Assembly: GCF_025753795.1 (NCBI RefSeq)
Contig: NZ_JAOWPS010000003.1
Coordinates: forward strand, 372,001-436,000
Origin: Mesorhizobium sp. YC-39
Lineage (GTDB): Bacteria > Pseudomonadota > Alphaproteobacteria > Rhizobiales > Rhizobiaceae
Direction: 5' to 3'
DNA: 64,000 nucleotides
Part shown: positions 17,436-25,923 of the stretch, in pieces
Layout: each line of letters opens with the position of its first letter
Position numbering within the stretch: the stretch's first letter is position 1
Program-made: the position numbers and the translations under genes
The notes under the pieces: generated by a model
Databases searched by the model: none
Told to the model about the DNA's origin: nothing
What the model saw: only the letters and a program-made list of their open reading frames with translations

Positions 17436-18716
17436 TCAGACCTTGGCCAGGGCCTGTTCCAGATCGGCGATGATGTCTTCGACATCCTCGATGCCGACCG
17501 ACAGCCGGACCGTGTCCGGCCCGGCGCCTGCCTTGACCTTCTGCTCGTCGGACAGCTGGCGGTGCGTGGTCGAGGCCGGGTGGATGACCAGCGACTTGGT
17601 GTCGCCGACATTGGCGAGGTGCGAGAACAGTTCGAGCGCCTCGACGAATTTGACGCCGGCTTCATAACCGCCCTTCAGGCCGAAGGTGAACACCGCACCT
17701 GCGCCAAGCGGCGAGTACCTTTTCTGCAGCGCATTGTTCTTGTCGCTGGGCAGGCCGGGATAGTTCACCCAGGCAACCTTGGGGTGCTCGGACAGCCAGC
17801 CGGCGACCTTCACGGCATTGTCGCAGTGACGCTGCATACGCAGCGGCAGGGTTTCCAGCCCGGTCAGGATGAGGAACGCGTTGAAGGGCGAGATCGCCGG
17901 GCCGATATCGCGCAGGCCGAGCACGCGCGCGGCAATGGCGAAAGCGAAATTGCCGAAGGTTTCGTGCAGGATAAGGCCGCCATATTCAGGACGCGGCTCC
18001 GACAGCATCGGGTATTTGCCTGATTTCGACCAGTCGAAAGTGCCCCCGTCGACAATGGCGCCGCCGATCGAATTGCCGTGGCCGCCGATGAACTTGGTCA
18101 GCGAATGGACGACGATGTCGGCACCATGCTCGATCGGCCGCACCAGATAGGGCGAGGCCAGCGTGTTGTCGACGATCAGCGGCAGGCCGTGCTTGCGGGC
18201 GATGTCGCCGATCTTCTCGATGTCGACGAAGATGCCACCTGGATTGGCCAGGCTCTCGATGAAGATGGCCTTGGTCCTGTCGTCGATCTGGCTCTCAAAG
18301 GTCGAGAGATCGTCGGTGTCTGCCCAGCGCACCTGCCAGCCATAATTCTTGAAGGCATGGCCGAACTGGTTGATCGAGCCGCCGTAAAGCCTTGTCGCGG
18401 CAACGAAATTGTCGCCCGGCTGCATCAGGTTGTGAAACACGAGGATCTGCGCGGCATGACCCGATGCGACCGCCAGCGCCGCCGTGCCGCCCTCAAGCGC
18501 TGCGACACGCTCTTCCAGCACCGCCTGCGTCGGGTTCATGATGCGGGTGTAGATGTTGCCGAAGGCCTTGAGCCCGAATAGCGAGGCGGCATGATCGGCA
18601 TCGTCGAAGACATAGGAGGTGGTCTGGTAGATCGGCGTCGCCCGCGCCCCCGTCGCCGGATCGGGCTTGGCACCGGCATGGACGGCGAGCGTATTGAAAC
18701 CGGGCGTACGGGTCAT
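17436..18716 (-). CDS. metY: O-acetylhomoserine/O-acetylserine sulfhydrylase
   Basis: A Cys/Met-metabolism PLP enzyme of 426 residues that combines O-acetylhomoserine with sulfide to make homocysteine. The PLP lysine is Lys208 in VVHSLTKFIGGHGNSIGG, preceded by the aspartate in VDNTLASPYL. Length and the long insert in the C-terminal half match MetY rather than the shorter MetB/MetZ type. The ATG ending at 18716 follows AAGGGAGG. No SAM-II riboswitch is apparent upstream. A hairpin, CCGGGC/GCCCGG, occupies 18754-18776 of the leader. Confidence 0.9.
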   Translation of the reverse strand: MTRTPGFNTLAVHAGAKPDPATGARATPIYQTTSYVFDDADHAASLFGLKAFGNIYTRIMNPTQAVLEERVAALEGGTAALAVASGHAAQILVFHNLMQPGDNFVAATRLYGGSINQFGHAFKNYGWQVRWADTDDLSTFESQIDDRTKAIFIESLANPGGIFVDIEKIGDIARKHGLPLIVDNTLASPYLVRPIEHGADIVVHSLTKFIGGHGNSIGGAIVDGGTFDWSKSGKYPMLSEPRPEYGGLILHETFGNFAFAIAARVLGLRDIGPAISPFNAFLILTGLETLPLRMQRHCDNAVKVAGWLSEHPKVAWVNYPGLPSDKNNALQKRYSPLGAGAVFTFGLKGGYEAGVKFVEALELFSHLANVGDTKSLVIHPASTTHRQLSDEQKVKAGAGPDTVRLSVGIEDVEDIIADLEQALAKV

Positions 18717-18863
18717 CGAAAACCTCCCTTTTGAAACCTTTTGAAAATCGCCGGGCATTCTTGGCGAAGCCCGGTCGCGAATGCAAAGAAGAAAATGCCC
18801 TTCGACGCAGGATCTGCGGTCACGGCGCGAGAAAATGCGCTGTTTGTCGGAATATTCTTCCGC

Positions 18864-19385
18864 CTATTTCTGGCGGACGCCGAAACTCTGGAACCCCGAC
18901 CGCATGATCGGCTTCTTCGACGACAGCACGCCGGAGTTGACGCCGGTCCAGCCGATCTCGCCAGACAGCTTGCCATATTCGATCTTGGGGCAGCGGTTCA
19001 TCACCACCTTGATCCCAGCGGCCTCGGCTCGCGCGGCCGCTTCGTCATGGCGCACGCCGAGCTGCATCCAAACGACTTTCGGCAAGGGATCGAGCAGCAA
19101 GACCTCGTCGACGACGCCCGGCACGGCCGCCGAGCCGCGAAAGATGTCGACCATGTCGACGGGCTCAGGAAGATCGGCGAGCCTGGCATAGACGGTTCGG
19201 CCGAGGATTTCCTTGCCCGCCTGTCCCGGATTGATCGGGAACACGGAAAAACCCTTGGCCAGCAGGTATTTCAATACGAAATAGGACGGCCGCACATCAT
19301 TGGCCGACGCGCCGACCATGGCGATGGTCTTCACCGAATTGAGGATACCGGCGATGTAGGCGTTGTCGTAGGCTTCGTGGTTCAT
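18864..19385 (-). CDS. CoA-binding domain protein (YccU family)
   Basis: A 173-residue Rossmann-type CoA-binding protein: VKTIAMVGASANDVRPSYFV near the N-terminus, then FPINPGQAGKEILG, typical of the CoA_binding_2/YccU family. Its biochemical role is not established. It is the last gene of a leftward operon, and its ATG overlaps the preceding acetyltransferase stop by four bases (ATGA). The frame is open to 19493, but the ATG ending at 19385 gives family length. Confidence 0.85.
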   Translation of the reverse strand: MNHEAYDNAYIAGILNSVKTIAMVGASANDVRPSYFVLKYLLAKGFSVFPINPGQAGKEILGRTVYARLADLPEPVDMVDIFRGSAAVPGVVDEVLLLDPLPKVVWMQLGVRHDEAAARAEAAGIKVVMNRCPKIEYGKLSGEIGWTGVNSGVLSSKKPIMRSGFQSFGVRQK

Positions 19386-20143
19386 GCGGCAATCGCCTTC
19401 CTGCGATAGTGATAGTGGTAGAGCTCGCGGCTGAAGCCGAGCGAGGCATAGAGTGCGCGGGCCGGCATATTGTCGGCAACGACCTGCAGGCACGCCGCCG
19501 ACGCCCCTGCCCGCCGCGCCCAGTCGATCAGGCCACCGACCGTCCTGCGGCCCAGCCCTTGCTGCCGAAACCTGCTATCGGTTTCAACCGACTCCACGAC
19601 AAGCAGCCCATCGCGGATGACACCATAGGCCAGGGCGGCAATTTCGTTGTCGCGCTCGCACGACACGAACGCCTTGTCGCCTGATATCAAGCCGGTCATG
19701 TCGCGAAAGACGCGGCGCTCGGTGTCGTCATAAGTACCCGCGCGGAACCGCGCCGCGAACCAGTCCTCGCCTGGTGTCGGTGACACCGCGACCTGGTCGT
19801 CGCGGCTTCCCGACAGTTCATCGATCCCGGCATGGAGATGGATCGTCCCGCCTTCCCAATCATAACCGCGACGGTCGAGCGCGGTTTCCAGCTCGGCGGC
19901 GATGTCGGGTACCCGAAACAGTGGCGTCTGGCCGTGGCCGACATAGAAGGTCTCCGCGGCGTCGAGCACCGCGTCAGGCGCGCCCCGCTTGCCACGCAAG
20001 GGGTTGGCGGAATTCGCACGCCGGATCCTGCCGCCGGAGCGCCTGAGAAGCCAGCCATCGACGACCGTCTCGGCAGCCGCCGGCCAGGCTTCGCGGCAAG
20101 CCTCTTCCATCCGCCAGTTGAGATCATCGTCGCGCGCCGTCAT
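19382..20143 (-). CDS. GNAT-family N-acetyltransferase
   Basis: A 253-residue protein with a C-terminal GNAT fold: LLVVESVETDSRFRQQGLGRRTVGGLI holds the acetyl-CoA-binding Q-x-x-G-x-G loop, followed by ACLQVVADNMPARALYASLGF. The N-terminal 120 residues form a second, diverged domain. The acceptor is unknown. It overlaps its neighbours by four bases on both sides, so it is tightly coupled in translation to the AAA ATPase upstream and the CoA-binding protein downstream. Confidence 0.85.
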   Translation of the reverse strand: MTARDDDLNWRMEEACREAWPAAAETVVDGWLLRRSGGRIRRANSANPLRGKRGAPDAVLDAAETFYVGHGQTPLFRVPDIAAELETALDRRGYDWEGGTIHLHAGIDELSGSRDDQVAVSPTPGEDWFAARFRAGTYDDTERRVFRDMTGLISGDKAFVSCERDNEIAALAYGVIRDGLLVVESVETDSRFRQQGLGRRTVGGLIDWARRAGASAACLQVVADNMPARALYASLGFSRELYHYHYRRKAIAA

Positions 20144-20916
20144 TCGTCATCTTCCCTCAGCGCTTCCTCCATAAAGGCCTCAGGGTCGATGCAGAAGTCA
20201 CGCAGCATACGAAAATGATCGGTATCGCTGAAATCGGTCGGATCGAGGCCGAAGCGGCTGATGCGGAACAGCCGCGCACCGGGACAAGCCATCAGCAACG
20301 GCGAATGCGTCGCCATGATCACTTGAGCCGTGCCCGGTTGGTCCATCCGCCTGAGCAACTTGAGCAGCTCGATCTGACGCGTCGGCGAAAGCGCGCTCTC
20401 GGGCTCGTCGAGGATATAGATGCCTTGCCTGCGGCAGCGCTCCTCGAAGAAACGGATGAAGCCCTCGCCATGTGACCAGGACAGGAAGTCGGGCGGCGCT
20501 TCACCTGCATCCAGCGCGGCCCGGTCCAGGTAACGGGCCACGGAGTAAAAGGATTCGGCGCGAAAGAACCAGCCAGCGGTGACCTTGGGCAGCCAGTGGC
20601 CACGCAGCGTTCCGGCAAGGGCCGCGCCGCTCTTGTCGATGGCGGCGGAATGGTCGACCGGCATGTAGCCCTTGCCGCCGCCTGCTTCGTCATAGCCGGC
20701 CAGCGCGCCGATCGCCTCAAGCAACGTCGATTTGCCGGTGCCATTCTCGCCGACGATGATGGTGATCGGCGTGGTGAATTCGAGCTGAAATTCCTGGCTG
20801 CGGAAGATCGGCAGATTCCAGGGATATTTTTCCCAGTCAGCGACCCGCGACGGCTCGAGCAGGATGCGCTTGAGATAAGGCGCCTTCAGCCGCGTCAGTT
20901 GCTTGCGAGGAGCCAT
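20140..20916 (-). CDS. AAA-family ATPase with ABC-like signature
   Basis: A 258-residue stand-alone ATPase of the RecF/SMC-like type. Walker A is GENGTGKST at 56-64, an SHGEG signature lies at 148-152, Walker B with catalytic Glu is YILDEPESA near 167-175, and the H-switch is THSPLL at 203-208. It has no long coiled coil and no nuclease domain. Such solitary ATPases occur both as housekeeping orphans and in defence pairs; here the operon of metabolic genes argues for the former. The frame reads through upstream to 21261 as an artefact; the ATG ending at 20916 is the start. Confidence 0.85.
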   Translation of the reverse strand: MAPRKQLTRLKAPYLKRILLEPSRVADWEKYPWNLPIFRSQEFQLEFTTPITIIVGENGTGKSTLLEAIGALAGYDEAGGGKGYMPVDHSAAIDKSGAALAGTLRGHWLPKVTAGWFFRAESFYSVARYLDRAALDAGEAPPDFLSWSHGEGFIRFFEERCRRQGIYILDEPESALSPTRQIELLKLLRRMDQPGTAQVIMATHSPLLMACPGARLFRISRFGLDPTDFSDTDHFRMLRDFCIDPEAFMEEALREDDE

Positions 20917-20926
20917 GCGGCGGCAA

Positions 20927-21349
20927 TCAGTCCGGCAGCGAGATCGTTCCGTCTTCCGCGATCGGAAAGGCCGGATTGTGCGCGACTTCCCAGACATGCC
21001 CGTCGGCATCGGCGAAATAGCCGTACCAGCCGCCCCAGAAGGCGCGGCCGGCCGGCTTGACGATGCGGCCGCCGGCCTTCTCAGCCGCCGCAAGCACCTC
21101 GTCGACTTCGGCGTCGGAGCGGGTGTTGTAGGCGAGATAGACCGCTGACGGCGCCCCGGAGAAGGCGACGCCGGAATCCTCTTCGGCGCTTGCGCGCGGA
21201 AACAGGCCGAGAATGACGCCACCCATCTGGAAGAAGGCGACGCCGTCGGTAATCCCGGCATGACGTTTCAGCCCCATTCCCTCATAGAAGCGCACGGCGC
21301 GGTCGAGATCGTCGGTAGCGATGGTGATGATCGAGATGCGCGGTTCCAT
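20927..21349 (-). CDS. VOC-family glyoxalase/dioxygenase-like protein
   Basis: A 140-residue vicinal-oxygen-chelate protein: ISIITIATDDLDRAVRFYEGMGL at the start, VAFFQMGGVILGLFPR, and WGGWYGYFADADGHVWEVAHNP at the end, where the Glu is the usual metal ligand. Members include glyoxalases, fosfomycin-resistance proteins and bleomycin-binding proteins, and no specific activity can be assigned. It lies two bases after the crotonase gene and ten before the ATPase. Confidence 0.85.
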   Translation of the reverse strand: MEPRISIITIATDDLDRAVRFYEGMGLKRHAGITDGVAFFQMGGVILGLFPRASAEEDSGVAFSGAPSAVYLAYNTRSDAEVDEVLAAAEKAGGRIVKPAGRAFWGGWYGYFADADGHVWEVAHNPAFPIAEDGTISLPD

Positions 21350-21351
21350 GG

Positions 21352-22167
21352 CTAATCGTCCGACCACTCCGGCTTGCGCTTGCCGATGAACGCGCCGATG
21401 CCTTCCTCGGCGTCGCGCGCCAGCATGTTCTCGACCATGACCCGGCCGGTATAGGCATAGGCGTCAGCGAGACCCATCTCGGCCTGCGCATAAAATGCCT
21501 CTTTGCCGGTCTTGACCACCAAAGATGATTTGGAAGCAATGGTTTGCGCGTATTTGGTGACAATCTGATTCAGGTATTCGCGTGGCACGACGCGGTTGAT
21601 CAGGCCGAATTCCTTGGCGGTCGCCGCATCGATCGTCTCGCCGGTCAGAAGCATTTCCATCGCGTGCTTGCGCGAAACGTTGCGCGACAGCGCCACCATT
21701 GGCGTCGAGCAGAACAGGCCGATGTTGACGCCCGGCGTGCAGAAGGTCGCCTCGTGCGAAGCGATCGCCAGGTCGCAGCTCGCGACAAGCTGTAGCCCGG
21801 CCGCGGTGGCCAGGCCATCGACCTCGGCGATGACAGGCTTGGGGTGGCGCACGATTGCCTGCATCAGTGCCGCGCAGGCGGAAAATGTCTGTTCGAAGAA
21901 CGCCTTGCCCTTGTCGGCGTCGGCCCGGTGCAAGGTCATTTCCTTGAGGTCGTGCCCGGCGCAGAACACTTTTCCGGCCGCCGCCAGGATGATAACGCGA
22001 ACCGATTTGTCGGCCTTCGCGCGGTCGAGTTCCGCCATCAACGCCGCCATGACCGAAAGCGACAGAGCATTGGCCGGCGGGCTAGCGAGCGTGAGGCGGA
22101 GCACTCCCCTGTCCAGCCTTACGGCAACCGGACCTTCTGGCGGTTTGATGGCGACGATTTCAGCCAT
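21352..22167 (-). CDS. Enoyl-CoA hydratase/isomerase (crotonase) family protein
   Basis: A 271-residue crotonase. The oxyanion-hole segments are visible as AAGKVFCAGHDLKEM and ATAAGLQLVASCDLAIAS, and FCTPGVNIGLFCSTPMVALSR follows. The residue set resembles enoyl-CoA hydratases annotated as ECHDC3-like. It is the first gene of a five-gene operon and faces a PaaI-type thioesterase across a 169-base divergent promoter region. The ATG ending at 22167 is preceded by GGTTGGAG. Confidence 0.88.
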   Translation of the reverse strand: MAEIVAIKPPEGPVAVRLDRGVLRLTLASPPANALSLSVMAALMAELDRAKADKSVRVIILAAAGKVFCAGHDLKEMTLHRADADKGKAFFEQTFSACAALMQAIVRHPKPVIAEVDGLATAAGLQLVASCDLAIASHEATFCTPGVNIGLFCSTPMVALSRNVSRKHAMEMLLTGETIDAATAKEFGLINRVVPREYLNQIVTKYAQTIASKSSLVVKTGKEAFYAQAEMGLADAYAYTGRVMVENMLARDAEEGIGAFIGKRKPEWSDD

Positions 22168-22336
22168 GTTCTCCAACCTCTTCATCGGCCGGCGGCATCG
22201 GATTCGCGGGCCATGGAACAAAAGAACTAGCACGCTGCCGATTGAAGAACAGTCGTCAGACGTGTTTTCTCGCAAGCATCAATTGGCCCAGGCGTCCCAC
22301 TCCGGACCCGTACCGGCTCCATATAGGAAACCGCTG

Positions 22337-22801
22337 ATGCCCGCCCAAGACAAGCTGAAACCTCTGCTGACGGCAGCGGAAGTCAATACGCTGATGGCAA
22401 CCGTCTACCCGCAGCTCAACGACCAGTTCACTTTCTACGAGGCGCTCGACGTGTTTCCGGGAGGCTGCACGGTGCGGCTCAATGCCGACGCGCGACATCT
22501 GCGCCCCGGCGGCACTGTATCGGGCCCATCGCTGTTCACGCTGGCCGACATTGGCGGCTATGTCTGCGTGCTTTCGCATGCCGGGCCGGATGCGCTTTCT
22601 GTCACCACCAACCTCAACATCAATTTCGTCCGAAAGGCCGAGGCCGGGCCGATCGACGGTCACTGCCGCATCCTGAAGCTTGGCAAGAGCCTTATGGTGT
22701 TCGATATCGATATCGTCGCCGGGCCGGACGGACAGACGGTGGCGCATGCCACGGGGACATATTCGATCCCGCCGAAGCGGTTGGAGGATGTGGTAAAATA
22801 A
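22337..22801 (+). CDS. PaaI-type hotdog thioesterase
   Basis: A 154-residue hotdog-fold acyl-CoA thioesterase. The helix and active-site region is GGTVSGPSLFTLADIGGYVCVLSHAG, followed by TTNLNINFVRKAEAG, the PaaI/YbgC pattern. It would hydrolyse an aryl- or acyl-CoA. It diverges from the crotonase operon, which strengthens the CoA theme of that region. The start follows ATAGGAAA. Confidence 0.87.
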   Translation: MPAQDKLKPLLTAAEVNTLMATVYPQLNDQFTFYEALDVFPGGCTVRLNADARHLRPGGTVSGPSLFTLADIGGYVCVLSHAGPDALSVTTNLNINFVRKAEAGPIDGHCRILKLGKSLMVFDIDIVAGPDGQTVAHATGTYSIPPKRLEDVVK

Positions 22802-22863
22802 TACCTTTTACTCAAACAATTGTTTTTATTGCATTTTTCTTATTATATGCCTTTCTAACTGCC

Positions 22864-22892
22864 TTGACGCGACCCCCGCCCTCCCCTATAAA
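22864..22892 (+). promoter_or_regulatory. Strong sigma70-type promoter of rplM-rpsI
   Basis: TTGACG at 22864-22869 and TATAAA at 22887-22892 are separated by exactly 17 bases, close to consensus. A start near 22899 would give a leader of about 129 bases before the rplM ATG. An AT-rich stretch with AAACAATTGTTT lies just upstream, at 22817-22828. Confidence 0.75.
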
Positions 22893-22905
22893 CCCTCGCG
22901 AAGCA

Positions 22906-23006
22906 GCGGCCCGCAAAGGCCGCCGTTTTGTTATTGGCGGCGGGCTAGCGCGCTCATTGCCAATCCAAGCAACAAGAAACGCCTTCTCCTATTGTAATGG
23001 GGAAGG
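22906..23006 (+). promoter_or_regulatory. Structured 5' leader of rplM
   Basis: Three potential hairpins follow the promoter: GCGGCC/GGCCGC at 22906-22923 followed by CGTTTTG, ATTGGC/GCCAAT at 22932-22963, and CCTTCTCC/GGGGAAGG at 22982-23006. The first could be an early attenuator; the last lies 22 bases before the start codon. Ribosomal-protein leaders often mediate autogenous control, but no known family is recognised here, and the first hairpin might also serve as the terminator for the upstream thioesterase gene. Confidence 0.5.
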
Positions 23007-23027
23007 TCCGAACCGAAAGCAGAAGAC

Positions 23028-23492
23028 ATGACAACCTTTTCGCAGAAGCCTGCGGATGTGGTGAAGAAGTGGGTGCTGATCGACGCCGAGGGTCTCGTCG
23101 TCGGCCGTCTCGCCACTGTCATCGCCAACCATCTTCGCGGCAAGCACAAGCCCACCTTCACCCCGCATGTCGACGACGGCGACAACGTCATCGTCATCAA
23201 TGCCGACAAGGTGGTGTTCACCGGCAAGAAGTTCACCGACAAGGTCTATTACTGGCACACTGGCCACCCCGGCGGCGTCAAGGAGCGCACCGCACGCCAG
23301 CTGCTTGAGGGCCGTTTCCCCGAGCGTGTCGTCGAGAAGGCCGTCGAACGCATGATCCCGCGCGGCCCGCTCGGCCGTCGCCAGATGAAAAATCTCCGCG
23401 TCTATGCAGGCACGGAACATCCGCATGTCGCCCAGCAGCCCGTCACCCTCGACGTGGCCAAGCTGAACGCCAAGAACAAGAAGGCTTCGTAA
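23028..23492 (+). CDS. rplM: 50S ribosomal protein L13
   Basis: A 154-residue L13. It carries KKWVLIDAEGLVVGRLATVIA near the start and the HTGHPGGVKE, MIPRGPLGR and LRVYAGTEHPH motifs. It is the first gene of the conserved rplM-rpsI operon, two bases from rpsI. It starts with ATG 23028 and is of normal length for alphaproteobacteria. Confidence 0.98.
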   Translation: MTTFSQKPADVVKKWVLIDAEGLVVGRLATVIANHLRGKHKPTFTPHVDDGDNVIVINADKVVFTGKKFTDKVYYWHTGHPGGVKERTARQLLEGRFPERVVEKAVERMIPRGPLGRRQMKNLRVYAGTEHPHVAQQPVTLDVAKLNAKNKKAS

Positions 23493-23493
23493 G

Positions 23494-23976
23494 ATGGCTG
23501 AGCTTTCCTCGCTCGCAGAACTCGGATCCGCAACCGGCAACTCGAACAACCAGCCGGCCGCGCCCGTCCACGTCCAAAAGCTCGACAAGTCGGGCCGCGC
23601 CTATGCCACCGGCAAGCGCAAGAACGCCATCGCGCGCGTCTGGGTGAAGCCCGGCTCCGGCAAGATCGTCGTCAACGATAAGGAATTCGCGTCCTACTTC
23701 GCGCGTCCGGTGCTGCAGATGATCCTCAACCAGCCGATCATCGCCGCCAACCGCTCGGGCCAGTACGACATCGTCGCCACCGTCATCGGCGGCGGCCTCT
23801 CGGGCCAGGCCGGCGCCGTACGCCACGGCATCTCCAAGGCGCTGACCTATTACGAGCCGGCGCTGCGCGCCGTGCTCAAGAAGGGCGGCTTCCTGACCCG
23901 CGACAGCCGCGTCGTCGAGCGCAAGAAGTACGGCAAAGCGAAAGCCCGCCGCAGCTTCCAGTTCTCGAAGCGCTAA
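23494..23976 (+). CDS. rpsI: 30S ribosomal protein S9
   Basis: A 160-residue S9 with an alphaproteobacterial N-terminal extension (about 30 residues, Ala/Asn-rich) before the conserved core GRAYATGKRKNAIARVWVKPG. It ends with the hallmark KARRSFQFSKR, whose final Lys-Arg reaches the ribosomal P-site tRNA. It is cotranscribed with rplM and followed by a strong terminator. Confidence 0.98.
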   Translation: MAELSSLAELGSATGNSNNQPAAPVHVQKLDKSGRAYATGKRKNAIARVWVKPGSGKIVVNDKEFASYFARPVLQMILNQPIIAANRSGQYDIVATVIGGGLSGQAGAVRHGISKALTYYEPALRAVLKKGGFLTRDSRVVERKKYGKAKARRSFQFSKR

Positions 23977-23995
23977 GCGCTACGCAGCACATGCG

Positions 23996-24022
23996 AAAAG
24001 GCCGCCTCCGGGCGGCCTTTTT
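23996..24022 (+). terminator. Intrinsic terminator of rplM-rpsI
   Basis: AAAAGGCCGCC (23996-24006) pairs with GGCGGCCTTTT (24011-24021) over a TCCG tetraloop, ending in TTTTT. It is bidirectional and also serves the convergent LysR gene. Confidence 0.93.
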
Positions 24023-24039
24023 GTTTGGCGGCCATCGTT

Positions 24040-24948
24040 TCAGGATCGATTGGCCGACGCCTTGATGAAGTCGATGAATGCGCGCAGCGGCGCTGGCACG
24101 AGACGTCGGCCGGGATAATAGAGGAACGGTCCCGAAAAACTCTGCCACCAGGGTTCGAGGACGGGTTCGAGGGCGCCGCTCTCAAAGTAAGGACGAAGCC
24201 AGTCTTCGAAGAGACAGACGATGCCGGTGCCGGCGATGGCTGCATCGACGATGAGATCGGCCGCCCCGCCCAGGGTCACGAGAAGTGGCCCCGTTGGATC
24301 GACCCGTACCACCTCGCCGTCGCGCTCGAATTCCCACGGCGGCGGCGTACGGCCGGCGAAGCGGCCGCGCAGACAGGCGTGGTCGAGCAGGTCGCGCGGG
24401 TGTTGCGGGCGGCCATGGCGGTTGAGGTAGGCAGTGCTGGCGGCGGCGGCGAAGCGCTGCACGCGCGGTCCGATCGGCACCGCGATCATGTCCTGCTCCA
24501 GCCGTTCGTCGTAGCGGATACCGGCGTCGCAGCCGGCCGCCAGGATATCGACAAAGCTCTCCTCGGCGATGACCTCCAGCCGAATGCCGGGATAGGCGGC
24601 GAGGAACGGCGGGACAATGGCTGGCAGCACCAGCCTGGCTGCGCTGACCGGCACGTTGAGGCGCAGCGAGCCCGCCGGCCTGTCCCGAAAGCCATTCACC
24701 ACGTCCAGCGCCACCTCGACCTCGGTCAAGGCTGGACCAAGCCGCGCCAGCAACCCCTCGCCCGCTTCGGTCAGAACGACGCTGCGCGTCGTCCTGTTGA
24801 GCAGCCTGACATCAAGTTGCGCCTCCAGGCGACGAACCGCCTCGCTCAAGCCCGACGCACTGCCACCGCTCGCACGCGCTCCATCGCGAAATCCCTTGGC
24901 GCGTGCTACCGCCATGAAAGCATGCAGATCTCCGAGGTCGATCTTCAT
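24040..24948 (-). CDS. LysR-family transcriptional regulator
   Basis: A 302-residue LTTR with an N-terminal winged helix (LGDLHAFMAVARAKGFRDGA, then SASGLSEAVRRLEAQLDVRLLNRTTR) and a periplasmic-binding-like effector domain of the PBP2_CrgA type. It is divergent from the aldo/keto reductase gene at 25044 with a 95-base shared promoter region, so it probably controls that gene and itself. The ATG ending at 24948 gives the standard MKIDLGDL start. Confidence 0.93.
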   Translation of the reverse strand: MKIDLGDLHAFMAVARAKGFRDGARASGGSASGLSEAVRRLEAQLDVRLLNRTTRSVVLTEAGEGLLARLGPALTEVEVALDVVNGFRDRPAGSLRLNVPVSAARLVLPAIVPPFLAAYPGIRLEVIAEESFVDILAAGCDAGIRYDERLEQDMIAVPIGPRVQRFAAAASTAYLNRHGRPQHPRDLLDHACLRGRFAGRTPPPWEFERDGEVVRVDPTGPLLVTLGGAADLIVDAAIAGTGIVCLFEDWLRPYFESGALEPVLEPWWQSFSGPFLYYPGRRLVPAPLRAFIDFIKASANRS

Positions 24949-24956
24949 TGTTCGCC

Positions 24957-24999
24957 ATCTCGCACAGCCCGTGCGGATTGTAGCCAATTATCGCGAGAT
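24957..24999. promoter_or_regulatory. Candidate LysR operator in the divergent region
   Basis: ATCTCGC at 24957-24963 is an exact inverted match to GCGAGAT at 24993-24999, with ATTGTAGCCAATTAT between them containing a T-N11-A-like LysR box. The position between the two divergent genes fits an autoregulatory site. No experiment supports it. Confidence 0.4.
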
Positions 25000-25043
25000 C
25001 GGACAGCGCCTATCTCTGCGTCATCTTCAAAAGGAGACAAACC

Positions 25044-25916
25044 ATGTCCAGCATCGACAAGTCAGGCACATTTACTCTCGGCGACCGCTCCGTGAAGCGA
25101 CTCGGCTATGGCGCCATGCAGCTCGCCGGACCCGGCGTTTTCGGTCCGCCCAAGGATCATGATGCGGCCTTGGCCGTGCTGCGCGAGGCCGTCGCAAGTG
25201 GCGTCGACCATATCGACACCAGCGACTTCTACGGCCCGCATGTCACCAACCAGCTCATCCGCGAAGCGCTCGCGCCCTATTCCGACGACCTCACCATCGT
25301 CACCAAGATCGGCGCCCGCCGCGACGCCGGTGGCGCGTGGCTTCCGGCCTTCTCTCCCGAGGAGCTGACCCAGGCGGTGCACGACAATCTGCGCAATCTC
25401 GGGCTCGACGTGCTGGACGTGGTCAACCTCAGGATCACATTCGATGTGCATGAACCCGCAGAAGGGTCGATCGAAGAACAGATCGCGGCGCTGGCTGGGC
25501 TGCAGCAAAAAGGTCTGGTGCGTCACATCGGGCTGAGCAATGCCACCGCCGCGCAGATAAAAGAAGCACGGCGAATGGTCGAAATTGTCTGCGTGCAGAA
25601 CCAGTACAATCTGGCGCACAGGAGCGACGACGCGCTGATCGACGAACTTGCCCATGACGGCATCGCCTATGTGCCGTTCTTTCCGCTCGGCGGCTTCAGC
25701 CCGCTGCAATCGTCGACCTTGTCCAGTGTCGCGGCGCGCCTCGACGCCACGCCGATGCAGGTCGCGCTGGCCTGGCTGTTGCACCGTGCGCCCAACATCC
25801 TTTTGATCCCGGGCACCTCATCTGTCGCGCATCTCAGGGAAAACCTCGCCGCAGCCGACCTCGAATTAACGGAGGATGTCGTCCAGGAGCTGGACGGCGT
25901 GGCAATGGCGGCTTGA
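25044..25916 (+). CDS. Aldo/keto reductase family oxidoreductase
   Basis: A 290-residue AKR barrel. Asp58 and Tyr63 (HIDTSDFYG) and Lys88 (VTKIG) of the tetrad are present, but the usual His is Asn128 in DVVNLRI. The C-terminal cofactor loop ILLIPGTSSVAHLREN is intact. Proteins with this substitution may still be active but with altered catalysis. AAGGAGA precedes the ATG. It is paired with the divergent LysR gene, suggesting induction by a specific metabolite. Confidence 0.86.
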   Translation: MSSIDKSGTFTLGDRSVKRLGYGAMQLAGPGVFGPPKDHDAALAVLREAVASGVDHIDTSDFYGPHVTNQLIREALAPYSDDLTIVTKIGARRDAGGAWLPAFSPEELTQAVHDNLRNLGLDVLDVVNLRITFDVHEPAEGSIEEQIAALAGLQQKGLVRHIGLSNATAAQIKEARRMVEIVCVQNQYNLAHRSDDALIDELAHDGIAYVPFFPLGGFSPLQSSTLSSVAARLDATPMQVALAWLLHRAPNILLIPGTSSVAHLRENLAAADLELTEDVVQELDGVAMAA

Positions 25917-25923
25917 AGCCAGC

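Noticed and set aside
18717..18860. SAM riboswitch upstream of metY
   Set aside because: I compared the leader with the SAM-II consensus by eye and found no match. Only a simple CCGGGC/GCCCGG hairpin is present. An Infernal search would settle it.
20140..21261. Apparent fusion of the AAA ATPase to an upstream domain
   Set aside because: The upstream part is out of frame with the VOC gene and has no domain; the ATPase starts at 20916.
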